Assembly (NCBI GenBank): GCA_963730305.1
Contig: CAVSRB010000005.1
Coordinates: 123,302 to 187,301, forward strand
Length of the DNA stretch: 64,000 bases
Direction of reading: 5' to 3'
Origin: CAMYMQ01 sp963730305
GTDB lineage: Bacteria > Pseudomonadota > Alphaproteobacteria > Bin65
Below are positions 28,760 through 40,233 of this stretch, in pieces. The position numbers and the translations under genes were made by a program. Numbering within the stretch: the first letter of the stretch is position 1; each line of letters starts with the position of its first letter. Under the pieces are notes generated by a model, which saw nothing but the letters and a program-made list of their open reading frames with translations, had not been told where the DNA came from and did no database searches.

Positions 28760-29683
28760 CTAACCCGCCAGCTGCGCGACCTCGGCGGCGAAATCGTCCT
28801 CCTTGCGCTCGACGCCTTCGCCGAGCTGGAAGCGGACGAATCCGGCGATCTCGACCGGGGCGCCGAGGTCCTTGCCCGCCTGCTCCAACACCTTGCTCAC
28901 CTTGCTCTCGCCGTCGATGACGAAGGTCTGGTTGAGCAGGACCACCTCTTCGTAGAACTTGCGCAGCCGGCCTTCGACCATCTTGTCGACGATCTCGGCG
29001 GGCTTGCCCGAGGCGAGCGCCTGTTCCTTGAGGATGTCGCGCTCCTTGTCGACGGTCGCGGGATCGAGGTCGTCGACCGACAGCGCGCGCGGCGCCGTGG
29101 CGGCGATGTGCATGGCGATCTGCTTGCCGAGCGCGGTCAGCTTGTCCGCGTCGGCCTCCGACTGGAGCGCGACCAGCACGCCGATCTTGCCGAGCCCGTC
29201 GGCGATCGCGTTGTGGACGTAGCTGGCGACCACCCCCGGCGACACGGCCAGCGCCGCGGCGCGGCGCAGGCTCATGTTCTCGCCGATCGTCGCGATCAGG
29301 TGGGTCAGCTCCTCGTCGACCGTGCGGCCGGTGCCCGGATAGTCCGAGCCCTTGAGCGCCTCGATCTCGCCCTCGGCGGCGAGCGCCAGGTCGGCGACCG
29401 CCTTGACGAAGTCCTGGAAGCCCTCGTTGCGGGCGACGAAGTCGGTCTCGCTGTTGACCTCGACGATCGCGCCGGCGCCGTCGTCGGTCTGCACCGCGAC
29501 CAGGCCCTCGGCCGCGACGCGGCCGGCCTTCTTCGCCGCGGCGGCGAGGCCCTTCTTGCGCAGCCACTCGCCGGCCGCCTCGATGTCGCCGCCGGCTTCC
29601 TCCAGCGCCTTCTTGCAATCCATCATCCCGGCGCCGGTCCGCTCGCGGAGTTCCTTCACCAGGGATGCGCTGATCTGAGCCAT
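28760..29683 (-). CDS. tsf: Elongation factor Ts
   Basis: 307-residue nucleotide-exchange factor for EF-Tu. The N-terminal UBA-like domain contains VKELRERTGAGMMDCKKAL, and the core starts with VEVNSETDFVARNEGF, the EF-Tu contact motif. The C-terminal part has VVLLNQTFVIDGESKV and FVRFQLGEGVERK. Length and motifs are normal and the frame is intact, unlike the flanking rpsB and pyrH. It follows rpsB by 73 bases. Confidence 0.97.
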   Translation of the reverse strand: MAQISASLVKELRERTGAGMMDCKKALEEAGGDIEAAGEWLRKKGLAAAAKKAGRVAAEGLVAVQTDDGAGAIVEVNSETDFVARNEGFQDFVKAVADLALAAEGEIEALKGSDYPGTGRTVDEELTHLIATIGENMSLRRAAALAVSPGVVASYVHNAIADGLGKIGVLVALQSEADADKLTALGKQIAMHIAATAPRALSVDDLDPATVDKERDILKEQALASGKPAEIVDKMVEGRLRKFYEEVVLLNQTFVIDGESKVSKVLEQAGKDLGAPVEIAGFVRFQLGEGVERKEDDFAAEVAQLAG

Positions 29684-29756
29684 CGTCTCCTCGTCTTTCT
29701 CGGTATTCGATCGCGACGTCGGCCGGAAGACCCGGCCGACGGTCGTCAGGGTGTCG

Positions 29757-30699
29757 TCAGGACGCCGGCGCGGCGTCCGGCTTCTCGGCCGTATCGCCGG
29801 CGGGCTCGGTCGCCTCGGGCGCCGGTGCCGCTTCGGCGGGCGCTGCCTCCGCAGGGGCGGCCTCGGGCTTTTCGGCAGGCGCCTCGGCCGCGGGTTCGGC
29901 CGCGGCTTGCGGCGCCGGCTCTGCCGGGGCCTCGGGGGTCGCCTCGCGCAGGGGCTCCGGCGGGGTGACCTCGGCCTCGCCGATGTCGCCGCCGCTCAGC
30001 GCGACCTCCTGGGCCAGGCCGTCGAGGACGGCGCCCCAGAACAGCTCGCAGTAGGTCTCGATCGCGCGCAGCGAGTCGTCGTTGCCGGGACCGGGAACTC
30101 GATGCCCTCCGGATCGGAGTTGCTGTCGATCACCGCGACCACGGGGATGCCGAGCTTCCTGGCCTCCTTGACCGCGATCTGCTCCTTGTTGGTGTCGATG
30201 ATCACCAGCAGCGTCGGGCAGCGCGGCCATCTCCTTGATGCCGCCGAGCGCCTGGTCGAGCTTGTCGCGCTCGCGGGTCAGCCGCAGCAGCTCCTTCTTG
30301 GTCAGGCCGTGGGTCTCTTCCGCGCTGGCCAGCAGGCTCGTCGAGCTCCTTCAGGCGCGAGATCGAGCGCTGGATGGTCTGCCAGTTGGTCAGCATGCCG
30401 CCGAGCCAGCGGTAGTCGACGTAGAACTGGCCGCACTTCTGGGCCGACTGGGCGACCATCCGGGCCGCCTGGCGCTTGGTGCCGACGAACAGGATGCGGC
30501 CGCCGTTGGCCGAGACCTCGCGCAGGGCGTTCATCGCCCGGTGCAGCAGCGGAACGGTCTGCTGCAAATCGATGATGTGGACGTTGTTGCGGACGCCGAA
30601 GATGTACGGCGCCATCTTCGGGTTCCAGCGGCGCGTGTTGTGGCCGAAGTGCACGCCGGCTTCCAGGAGCTGGCGCATGGTGAAGGAAGGCATTGCCAT
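29757..30699 (-). CDS. rpsB: 30S ribosomal protein S2 with long acidic C-terminal tail (three apparent indels)
   Basis: Small-subunit protein S2. Core motifs: LLEAGVHFGHNTRRWNPKM, YIFGVRNNVHIIDLQQT, KCGQFYVDYRWLGGMLTN and LVIIDTNKEQIAVKEA, GIPVVAVIDSNSDPEGI. Insertions near 30343 and 30218 and a deletion near 30086 break the frame; corrected length is about 313 residues. Beyond the conserved core (about residue 245) a tail of some 65 residues is almost only Ala, Pro and Glu, without predicted fold. Such tails occur in some Rhodospirillales S2 proteins. First gene of the rpsB-lpxB block; a 205-base gap separates it from dnaE. Confidence 0.95.
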
Positions 30700-30904
30700 T
30701 TGGTCTGTCCTTTTCCGGTTGGACCGCCGCGGACGTTATTCGGCCCCAATACCTGAACGCCTGGGACCAAACACCGGAGCGACGCGATCGACTGCCGTCG
30801 GGCGCCGCAAGTCCACGTGTGGGATTACGCTAATGCGCGGGTGATAGACGGGAATGTGGATAAAAACAAGAACGTTTCAAGGGCTGCTGCGAACTGCGGT
30901 CCGC

Positions 30905-34384
<3,480 letters not shown>

Positions 34385-34419
34385 GTCCGATCCACGGTAC
34401 TCAAGCCCTTCCGGGGACG

Positions 34420-34460
34420 CAACATCCTGTTGCCGTTAATCCACAGGCAACAGGATATTG
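34420..34460. repeat. 15-bp inverted repeat abutting the lolD stop codon
   Basis: Arms CAACATCCTGTTGCC (34420-34434) and GGCAACAGGATATTG (34446-34460) pair with a single mismatch around an 11-base loop. The right arm touches the lolD stop codon (34461-34463). In the minus-strand RNA the stem follows lolD directly but has no U-run after it, so it is a stable 3' structure or processing site rather than a classical terminator. Confidence 0.75.
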
Positions 34461-35180
34461 TTAGACGGTCGCCGGCCGCCGCTCGACGACGACGCCGTCC
34501 TGGAGCTGCAGAATCCGGTCCATCCGGCTGGCGAGCTCCAGGTTGTGGGTCGCCACCAGGGCGCCGATCTTGGTCAGGTGGACGAGGTTGAGGAGCTGGG
34601 CGAAGACCTTCTCGGCGGTGGCGTGGTCGAGGTTGCCGGTCGGCTCGTCGGCCAGCAGGATGGTCGGCCCGTTGGCGACCGCGCGGGCGATGGCGACGCG
34701 CTGCTGCTCGCCGCCGGAGAGCTTGGCCGGGCGGTGCTTGGCGCGGTCGCTCAGGCCCATCGCCTCGAGCAGGTCGCTCGCCCGCCAGGCCGCCACCGCC
34801 CGCGGCACGTCCGCGAGCATCTGCGGCAGCATGATGTTCTCCAGCGCGGAGAACTCGGGCAGCAGGTAGTGCTGCTGGTAGACGAAGCCGATCATGCGGC
34901 GGCGCAGCCGCGCCCGCTGCACGTCGCTGTGGCGGGTGCAGTTCTCGCCCTCCAGCCAGACCGTGCCGTCGCTCGGCCGCTCCAGCAGGCCGGCGATGTG
35001 CAGCATGGTCGACTTGCCGGCGCCCGACGGCCCGACCAGGGCGACCATCTCGCCCGCCTCGATCGTCAGGGTGACGTGGCGCAGCACCTCCAGGGACTCG
35101 CCGCCCTGGCGGAAGGTCTTGGTGACGCCGCGCAGCTCGAGCAGCGGCCCGGCCGGGGCGGTGACCGACGCGTCATTCAT
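34461..35180 (-). CDS. lolD: Lipoprotein-releasing ABC transporter ATPase LolD
   Basis: 239-residue ATPase that powers extraction of lipoproteins from the inner membrane for delivery to LolA. Walker A GPSGAGKST near residue 53, signature LSGGEQQRVAIARA, Walker B ILLADEPTGNLD, switch His in VATHNLEL. The LolD-type sequence GLLERPSDGTV fits a macrolide/lipoprotein exporter subgroup. It overlaps the lolC stop by eight bases and pairs with it. Frame intact. Confidence 0.96.
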   Translation of the reverse strand: MNDASVTAPAGPLLELRGVTKTFRQGGESLEVLRHVTLTIEAGEMVALVGPSGAGKSTMLHIAGLLERPSDGTVWLEGENCTRHSDVQRARLRRRMIGFVYQQHYLLPEFSALENIMLPQMLADVPRAVAAWRASDLLEAMGLSDRAKHRPAKLSGGEQQRVAIARAVANGPTILLADEPTGNLDHATAEKVFAQLLNLVHLTKIGALVATHNLELASRMDRILQLQDGVVVERRPATV

Positions 35181-36438
35181 TGCGCAGCGCCTCCACCGGA
35201 TCGAGCCGCGACGCCCGCCAGGACGGGTAGAGCGTGAAGATGAAGGTCAGGAACAGCGCCATGACGACGACCTGGATCACCTCGGTAGTATTGACGATCG
35301 AGGGCAGCCGCGACAGGAAGTAGATCTCCGAGGGGAACAGGACGCTGTCGAGCTGCCGCTCCAGCCATTGCTTGATCGGATCGATATTGTACGCGATCAG
35401 CAGGCCCAGGCCGACTCCCAGGCCGGTGCCGATCACGCCGATCGACGACCCGGTCATGAAGAAGACACGCATGATCGTGCCGCGCGTGGCGCCCATGGTG
35501 CGCAGGATCGCGATCGCCTGGCCCTTGTCCTTCACCAGCATGATCATGCTGGAGATGATGTTGAACGCGGCGACGACGATGATCAGCGTCAGGATCAGGA
35601 ACATGACGTTGCGCTCGACCTTGAGCGCGTTGAAGAAGGTCGAGTTGATGTCCTGCCAGGTCCGGATCCGGATGTTGGGCACGGTCAGGCCGACGATCGC
35701 CTGGGCGACCGGCTCGACGTTCTGCGGGTCGGCGGTCATCACCTCGATGTTGCTGACCCCGTTGCCGACGCCGAAATAGCTCTGCGCCGCGTCCAGCGGC
35801 ATGAAGATGAAGCCGCGGTCGTATTCCGACATGCCGACGTTGAAGGTGCCCGCGACCGTGAAGCTGCGGGTCCGGTAGATCGGCCCGACCGGGGTCTGGA
35901 TCGCCTTGGCCGAGATCAGCTTGATCTTGTCGCCCGGACGCAGGCCGAAGCGGGCCGCCATGCGGCTGCCGACGATCACCCCGCCCTTGCGGAAGCCGTC
36001 GAGCGCCCCCGGGCTCAACCCTTTGGATATCAACGGATGCTTGGCGATGTCGTCGGCCCGGATGCCCTTGATCAGCGCGCCCGACGCCGCGTCGCGGACC
36101 GTCGCCATGACCTGGCCGTCGACGATCGGCACGGCCGACCTGACGCCCTTGAGCTTGCGGATCTTGGCGGCGACCGAATCGAAATCCTCCAGCGGCCCGC
36201 CGATGCCGTAGACCACGATATGGCTGTTGAAGCCGAGGATGCGGGTCAGCAGTTCCTGGCGAAAGCCGTTCATCACCGACATGACGATGATCAGCGTGGC
36301 GACGCCGATCGCGATGCCCATGAAGGCGAAGCCGGCGATCACCGAGATGAAGCCCTCCTTGCGGCGGGGCCTCAGGTAGCGCCAGGCGATCATCCGCTCG
36401 ACCGGAGAGAACAGGAACAGGCGCGATGGCAGGGCCAT
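35173..36438 (-). CDS. lolC: Lipoprotein-releasing permease LolC/LolE family
   Basis: 421-residue membrane subunit partnering LolD. N-terminal MALPSRLFLFSPVERMIAWR and LRPRRKEGFISVIAGFAFMG begin the first of four membrane helices. A large periplasmic domain (about residues 50-270) is followed by three helices of the FtsX domain (VMFLILTLIIVVAAFNIISS, GSSIGVIGTGLGVGLGL, VVMALFLTFIFTLYPSW) ending at DPVEALRNE. Alphaproteobacteria often have a single permease forming a homodimer. ATG at 36438 lies five bases after the proS stop; a longer upstream reading is a shadow of proS. Confidence 0.94.
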   Translation of the reverse strand: MALPSRLFLFSPVERMIAWRYLRPRRKEGFISVIAGFAFMGIAIGVATLIIVMSVMNGFRQELLTRILGFNSHIVVYGIGGPLEDFDSVAAKIRKLKGVRSAVPIVDGQVMATVRDAASGALIKGIRADDIAKHPLISKGLSPGALDGFRKGGVIVGSRMAARFGLRPGDKIKLISAKAIQTPVGPIYRTRSFTVAGTFNVGMSEYDRGFIFMPLDAAQSYFGVGNGVSNIEVMTADPQNVEPVAQAIVGLTVPNIRIRTWQDINSTFFNALKVERNVMFLILTLIIVVAAFNIISSMIMLVKDKGQAIAILRTMGATRGTIMRVFFMTGSSIGVIGTGLGVGLGLLIAYNIDPIKQWLERQLDSVLFPSEIYFLSRLPSIVNTTEVIQVVVMALFLTFIFTLYPSWRASRLDPVEALRNE

Positions 36439-36443
36439 GGGCT

Positions 36444-37757
36444 TCACCCCGTGAGCTTGTGCAATGCGGCCTCGGCGGACAGTTCCTCGCGCTCGCCGGT
36501 GGCGCGGTTCTTGAGTTCGACCGTGCCGGCCTTGACCCCGCGCGGGCCGACCACGAGCTGCCACGGCAGCCCGATCAGGTCCATCTGGGCGAACTTCGAG
36601 CCGGCGCTTTCCCCGGTGTCGTCGTAGAGCGTCTCGACGCCGGCCTCGACCAGCTTGCGGTAGAGCGCGTCGGCGGCGTCGCGGCAGGCGTCGTCGTTGG
36701 CGCGGATGTTGATCAGGCCGACCTTGAACGGCGCGACCGGCTCCGGCCAGACGATGCCGGCGTCGTCGTGGCAGGCCTCGATGATCGCGCCGACCAGCCG
36801 CGACACGCCGATGCCGTAGGAGCCCATCTCGACCGGCACCTCCTGGTCGTCGGGCGTGGCGACCACCGCACCCATCGGCTTCGAATACTTCGCGCCGAAG
36901 TAGAAGATGTGGCCGACTTCGATGCCGCGGGCCTCGACCAGCTCGTCGGCGGGCACCGGACAGGTGGCCGGGTCGTGCATGTCGTCCGCGGCGGCGTAGA
37001 GGCCGGTCCAGTGGTCGACGACCGGCTGCAGGTCGCCGTCATAGTCGACGTCGTGCGCCGAAATATCGAAGGAAAGCAGCTTCTTGTCGCAATAGACCGC
37101 GCTCTCGCCGGTCTCGGCCAGGATGATGAACTCGTGGCTCAGGTCGCCGCCGATCGGGCCGGTCTCGGCGCGCAGCGGGATCGCGTGCAGGCCCATCCGC
37201 TTGAAGGTGTGCAGGTAGGCCACGAACATCTGGTTGTAGGCGTGGCGCGCGCCGGCATAGTCGAGCGCGAAGGAATAGGCGTCCTTCATGTAGAACTCGC
37301 GCCCGCGCATGACCCCGAAGCGGGGCCGCACCTCGTCCCGGAACTTCCATTGGATATGGTAGAGGGTGAGCGGCAGGTCGCGGTAGCTGCGGATGGTGTT
37401 GCGGAAGATGTCGGTGATCAGCTCCTCGTTGGTCGGGCCGTAGAGCATCTCGCGCTCGTGGCGGTCGCTGATCCGCAGCATCTCCTTGCCATAGTCGCCG
37501 TAGCGGCCCGATTCGCGCCACAGGTCGGCCGGCTGGATGGTCGGCATCAGCATCTCGACCGCGCCCGCCCGGTCCTGCTCCTCGCGGACGATCTGCTCGA
37601 TCTTCTTGAGCACGCGGTGGCCCAGCGGCAGCCACGAATAGATTCCCGCGGTCGCCTGGCGGATCAGGCCGGCGCGCAGCATCAGGCGATGCGACACGAT
37701 CTGCGCGTCGCTCGGGGTTTCCTTGAGCGTGGGAAGAAAAAATCGGGTTAGACGCAT
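36444..37757 (-). CDS. proS: Prolyl-tRNA synthetase (short alphaproteobacterial type)
   Basis: 437-residue class II synthetase charging tRNA-Pro. Motif 2 in WKFRDEVRPRFGVMRGREF followed by YMKDAYSF; motif 3 in GSYGIGVSRLVGAI; anticodon-binding domain at the C-terminus (VGLINIRANDD to VGPRGVKAGTVELKN). It lacks the 180-residue editing insertion of longer bacterial ProRS, typical for alphaproteobacteria. Frame intact. It starts the minus-strand proS-lolC-lolD unit and is divergent from the purine permease with 142 bases between starts. Confidence 0.96.
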   Translation of the reverse strand: MRLTRFFLPTLKETPSDAQIVSHRLMLRAGLIRQATAGIYSWLPLGHRVLKKIEQIVREEQDRAGAVEMLMPTIQPADLWRESGRYGDYGKEMLRISDRHEREMLYGPTNEELITDIFRNTIRSYRDLPLTLYHIQWKFRDEVRPRFGVMRGREFYMKDAYSFALDYAGARHAYNQMFVAYLHTFKRMGLHAIPLRAETGPIGGDLSHEFIILAETGESAVYCDKKLLSFDISAHDVDYDGDLQPVVDHWTGLYAAADDMHDPATCPVPADELVEARGIEVGHIFYFGAKYSKPMGAVVATPDDQEVPVEMGSYGIGVSRLVGAIIEACHDDAGIVWPEPVAPFKVGLINIRANDDACRDAADALYRKLVEAGVETLYDDTGESAGSKFAQMDLIGLPWQLVVGPRGVKAGTVELKNRATGEREELSAEAALHKLTG

Positions 37758-37899
37758 GTCTTGTTCGAATATTCCAAAGAAATGGCGGGAAGACGGCGGG
37801 GCCCTATTGGAGGAGCGACTTTAGGAAATGCATCCCGCCAAGGCAATGGCATGGTAAACAGACACCCACATTATTCTGAAGCGGCGTTCGGGGGGAAGG

Positions 37900-39223
37900 A
37901 TGCTGGACAGGATTTTCGCGCTCGGGGCGCGCGATGCCTCGGTGCGGACCGAGGTCGTGGCCGGTGTCACCACCTTCCTGACCATGGCCTACATCATCTT
38001 CGTCAACCCGAAGATACTGGCGGCGGCGGGGATGAACGAGGGCGCCGTGTTCGTCGCGACCTGCCTCGCCGCTGCGGTCGGCAGCGCGATCATGGGGTTT
38101 TACGCCAACCTGCCGATCGCCCAGGCTCCGGGCATGGGGCTCAACGCCTTCTTCGCCTTCGTCGTGGTCAAGTCGATGGGGCTCGGCTGGGAGGCGGCGC
38201 TGGCGGCCGTGCTGCTCTCGGGCGTGGCCTTCCTCATCCTCAGCGTGCTGCCCTTCCGGCAGTGGCTGATCAATTCGATCCCGCTGTCGCAGAAGCTGGC
38301 CATCGCCGCCGGCATCGGCCTGTTCCTCGGCCTCATCGCGCTGGAGAACGGCGGCGTGGTCAAGGCCCACCCCGAGACGCTGGTCACCGCCGGCGACCTC
38401 AAGGCGCTGCCGGTGCTGCTGTTCGCGCTCGGCTTCTTCGTCATCGTCGCGCTCGACCGCCGCAAGGTGCCGGGTGCGATCCTGATCGGCATCATCCTGG
38501 TCACCGCGATCGGCATCGTCTTCCAGGTGCCCTACATCGACGGCAAGACGATCACGGCCTTCCACGGCGTCGTCGCGCTGCCGCCCGACCCGACCCCCAC
38601 CCTGTTCAAGCTCGACTTCGCCGGGCTGTTCCATCTCGGCACGTCGCTGGTCGTCGTCCTGGTGTTCAGCTTCCTGCTGGTCGACCTGTTCGACACCGCA
38701 GGCACCTTGATCGGCCTCGGCCACCAGGCCGGAATGCTGACGCCCGAGGGCCGGATGCCGGGGATCGGTCGGGCGCTGGTCGCCGACAGCTCGGCGACGA
38801 TCGCCGGCGCCGTCCTGGGTACGTCGACGACCACCAGCTACATCGAGAGTGCGGCCGGCATCCGGGCCGGCGGGCGCACCGGGCTGACCGCGGTGACCGT
38901 CGCCGTGCTGTTCCTGCTCGCCCTGTTCCTGTCGCCGCTGGCGGCCTCGATCCCGCCCTACGCCACCGCGCCGGCGATCCTGTTCGTGGCCTGCGTGATG
39001 CTGCGGGCGGTGGGCGAGCTGGACTGGTCCGACGTCAGCGAATACTGTGCCCGCGGCGGTCACCATGATCACCATGCCGCTGACCTTCTCGATCACCACG
39101 GGCATCGGTCTCGGCTTCATTGCCTACGCGGCGATCAAGCTGCTGAGCGGGCGGTGGGCAGATCTCAACACCGCGGTCGTCGTGGTCACCGCGGCCTTCG
39201 TCGTCCACTTCTGGGTCGGCTAG
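37900..39223 (+). CDS. AzgA-type purine permease, NCS2 superfamily (one apparent frameshift)
   Basis: About 440-residue inner-membrane transporter of the AzgA/GhxP branch (COG2252), normally importing adenine, guanine or hypoxanthine with protons. Diagnostic stretches: EVVAGVTTFLTMAYIIFVNP near residue 20, PGMGLNAFFAFVV, LVDLFDTAGTLIGLGHQAGM and GTSTTTSYIESAAGIRAGGR (substrate site). An extra T near 39046 breaks the frame at DVSEY; afterwards TMPLTFSITTGIGLGF and the final helices continue to the stop at 39223. GGGGGAAGG immediately precedes the ATG. It is the only plus-strand gene after 16.4 kb, lying inside a region that is otherwise co-oriented, suggesting a later insertion. Confidence 0.92.
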
Positions 39224-39349
39224 GCCTAGGCCCTTGCGTCGGCGGGGAAAAATGCGGCCCGCCGGGGCCATTCGGTCAATAAAATGATGACGGCTGGCGA
39301 AGACTAGGCTACATTGCACGTGTTAACGCGACGCAGTCACATACAGCGC

Positions 39350-39379
39350 ACGAAAAGAAGACCGCGGCTCACGCCGCGG
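39350..39379 (-). terminator. Minus-strand terminator-like hairpin
   Basis: A perfect 7-bp stem CCGCGGC/GCCGCGG with a 4-base loop, followed on the minus strand by TCTTCTTTTC. It could end the long nuo-rnj-mce-DUF1467 transcript or a short RNA from this gap. Confidence 0.5.
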
Positions 39380-39486
39380 CCCAAGTCTGGGGAGGTATCA
39401 TCCAATCCGGAGTAAATCCGGAGCATCCGGTGGAGGGAACTCCGGATGCACTAAGAGACATGGTCTTTGTCCATTGCGATTACAAG

Positions 39487-39519
39487 GCCGCCGCAGGCAC
39501 TTGCGGCGGCTGCTTTTTT
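39487..39519 (+). terminator. Rho-independent terminator, plus strand
   Basis: A perfect 9-bp stem GCCGCCGCA/TGCGGCGGC with a 6-base loop is followed by TGC and six T. It lies 264 bases after the purine permease stop and is the strongest terminator in the window. Confidence 0.85.
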
Positions 39520-39565
39520 GTGTGCGCGCTTCTTCTGTTGGGGACGGGCCGGTCCGGCCCGCGGG

Positions 39566-39799
39566 TTACTGGCGGAAGCTGAGCATCCCGCTCGCGACCA
39601 CGCCCGAGATCGCCGCCGTCAGGACCGCGGCGATCAGCGTGACGACCAGGACCTTGGTCCACAGCCGCGGATTGAGCGGCGCGCCCGCATCGTGCCCCTC
39701 CTCGGGCGCGGTGTTGCGGCGCAAGCCCCAGGGCAGCGCGGCGAAGAACACCAGCCACCAGGTCAAGACGAAGATGACGATACCGCTGAACCAGGTCAT
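39566..39799 (-). CDS. DUF1467 family small membrane protein
   Basis: 77-residue protein with two hydrophobic helices (residues 4-24, SGIVIFVLTWWLVFFAALPW, and about 50-70) and the short linker LRRNTAPEEGHDAGAP typical of DUF1467. These proteins sit next to mce and rnj in many alphaproteobacteria and have no known function. It follows mce by 19 bases and is the last gene of the nuo-birA-coaX-rnj-mce series. Frame intact. Confidence 0.8.
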   Translation of the reverse strand: MTWFSGIVIFVLTWWLVFFAALPWGLRRNTAPEEGHDAGAPLNPRLWTKVLVVTLIAAVLTAAISGVVASGMLSFRQ

Positions 39800-39818
39800 G
39801 TCGGCTCCTGGCCTGTAA

Positions 39819-40223
39819 TCAGGCCTGTTCGATTTCGATCAGGGTCCCGCAGAAATCCTTCGGGTGCAGGAACAGCACGGGCTTGTCGTGCGCGCCGATC
39901 TTGGGCTCGCCGCCGCCCAGCACGCGGGCGCCGTCGGCGACCAGCTTGTCGCGCGCCGCGATGATGTCGTCGACCTCGTAGCAGACGTGGTGCATGCCGC
40001 CCGAGGGGTTGCGGTCGAGGAAGGCGGCCACCGGCGACTCGTCGCCCAACGGGTGCAGCAGCTCGATCTTGGTGTTGGGAAGGGTCACGAACACCGTGGT
40101 GACGCCGTGGGACGGCATGTCGACCGGGTCGGACACGGCGGCGCCCAGCGTGTCGCGGTAGACCCGGCTGGCGGCCTCCAGGTCGGGGACCACGATGGCG
40201 ACGTGATTGAGCCGGCCGATCAT
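39819..40223 (-). CDS. mce: Methylmalonyl-CoA epimerase
   Basis: 134-residue vicinal-oxygen-chelate metalloenzyme interconverting (R)- and (S)-methylmalonyl-CoA in propionate metabolism. Starts IGRLNHVAIVVPDLEAAS with the first metal His, TKIELLHPLG with the metal Glu, GGMHHVCYEVDDI with further His, and PVLFLHPKDFCGTLIEIEQ at the end with the last Glu. Normal length, frame intact. Located ten bases downstream of rnj, a conserved but functionally unexplained neighbourhood. Confidence 0.94.
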   Translation of the reverse strand: MIGRLNHVAIVVPDLEAASRVYRDTLGAAVSDPVDMPSHGVTTVFVTLPNTKIELLHPLGDESPVAAFLDRNPSGGMHHVCYEVDDIIAARDKLVADGARVLGGGEPKIGAHDKPVLFLHPKDFCGTLIEIEQA

Positions 40224-40233
40224 CGGCGTCTCC

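Larger units (their letters stand above)
39224..39565. other. 342-bp intergenic region with convergent hairpins; possible small RNA
   Basis: No coding frame is convincing. It holds two terminator-like hairpins facing opposite ways (39350-39379 minus, 39487-39519 plus) and between them TCCGGA at 39406, 39417 and 39441, plus a perfect 8-bp stem GCATCCGG/CCGGATGC (39423-39430 with 39442-39449). In minus-strand RNA that stem displays a C-rich loop (AGTTCCCTCCA) and is followed by ACCTCCCC, resembling anti-Shine-Dalgarno loops of alphaproteobacterial small RNAs. ATGACG-N16-CTACAT near 39284-39311 could be a weak plus-strand promoter. It may also be just the overlapping 3' ends of two convergent mRNAs. 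Confidence 0.4.

Noticed and set aside
30700..30904. Searched for an rpsB promoter or leader structure
   Set aside because: No -35/-10 pair with proper spacing and no convincing structured leader could be supported by eye.
39400..39450. TCCGGA repeats as a CRISPR-like or toxin-antitoxin element
   Set aside because: Only three 6-base palindromes with irregular spacing, no spacers and no associated genes.
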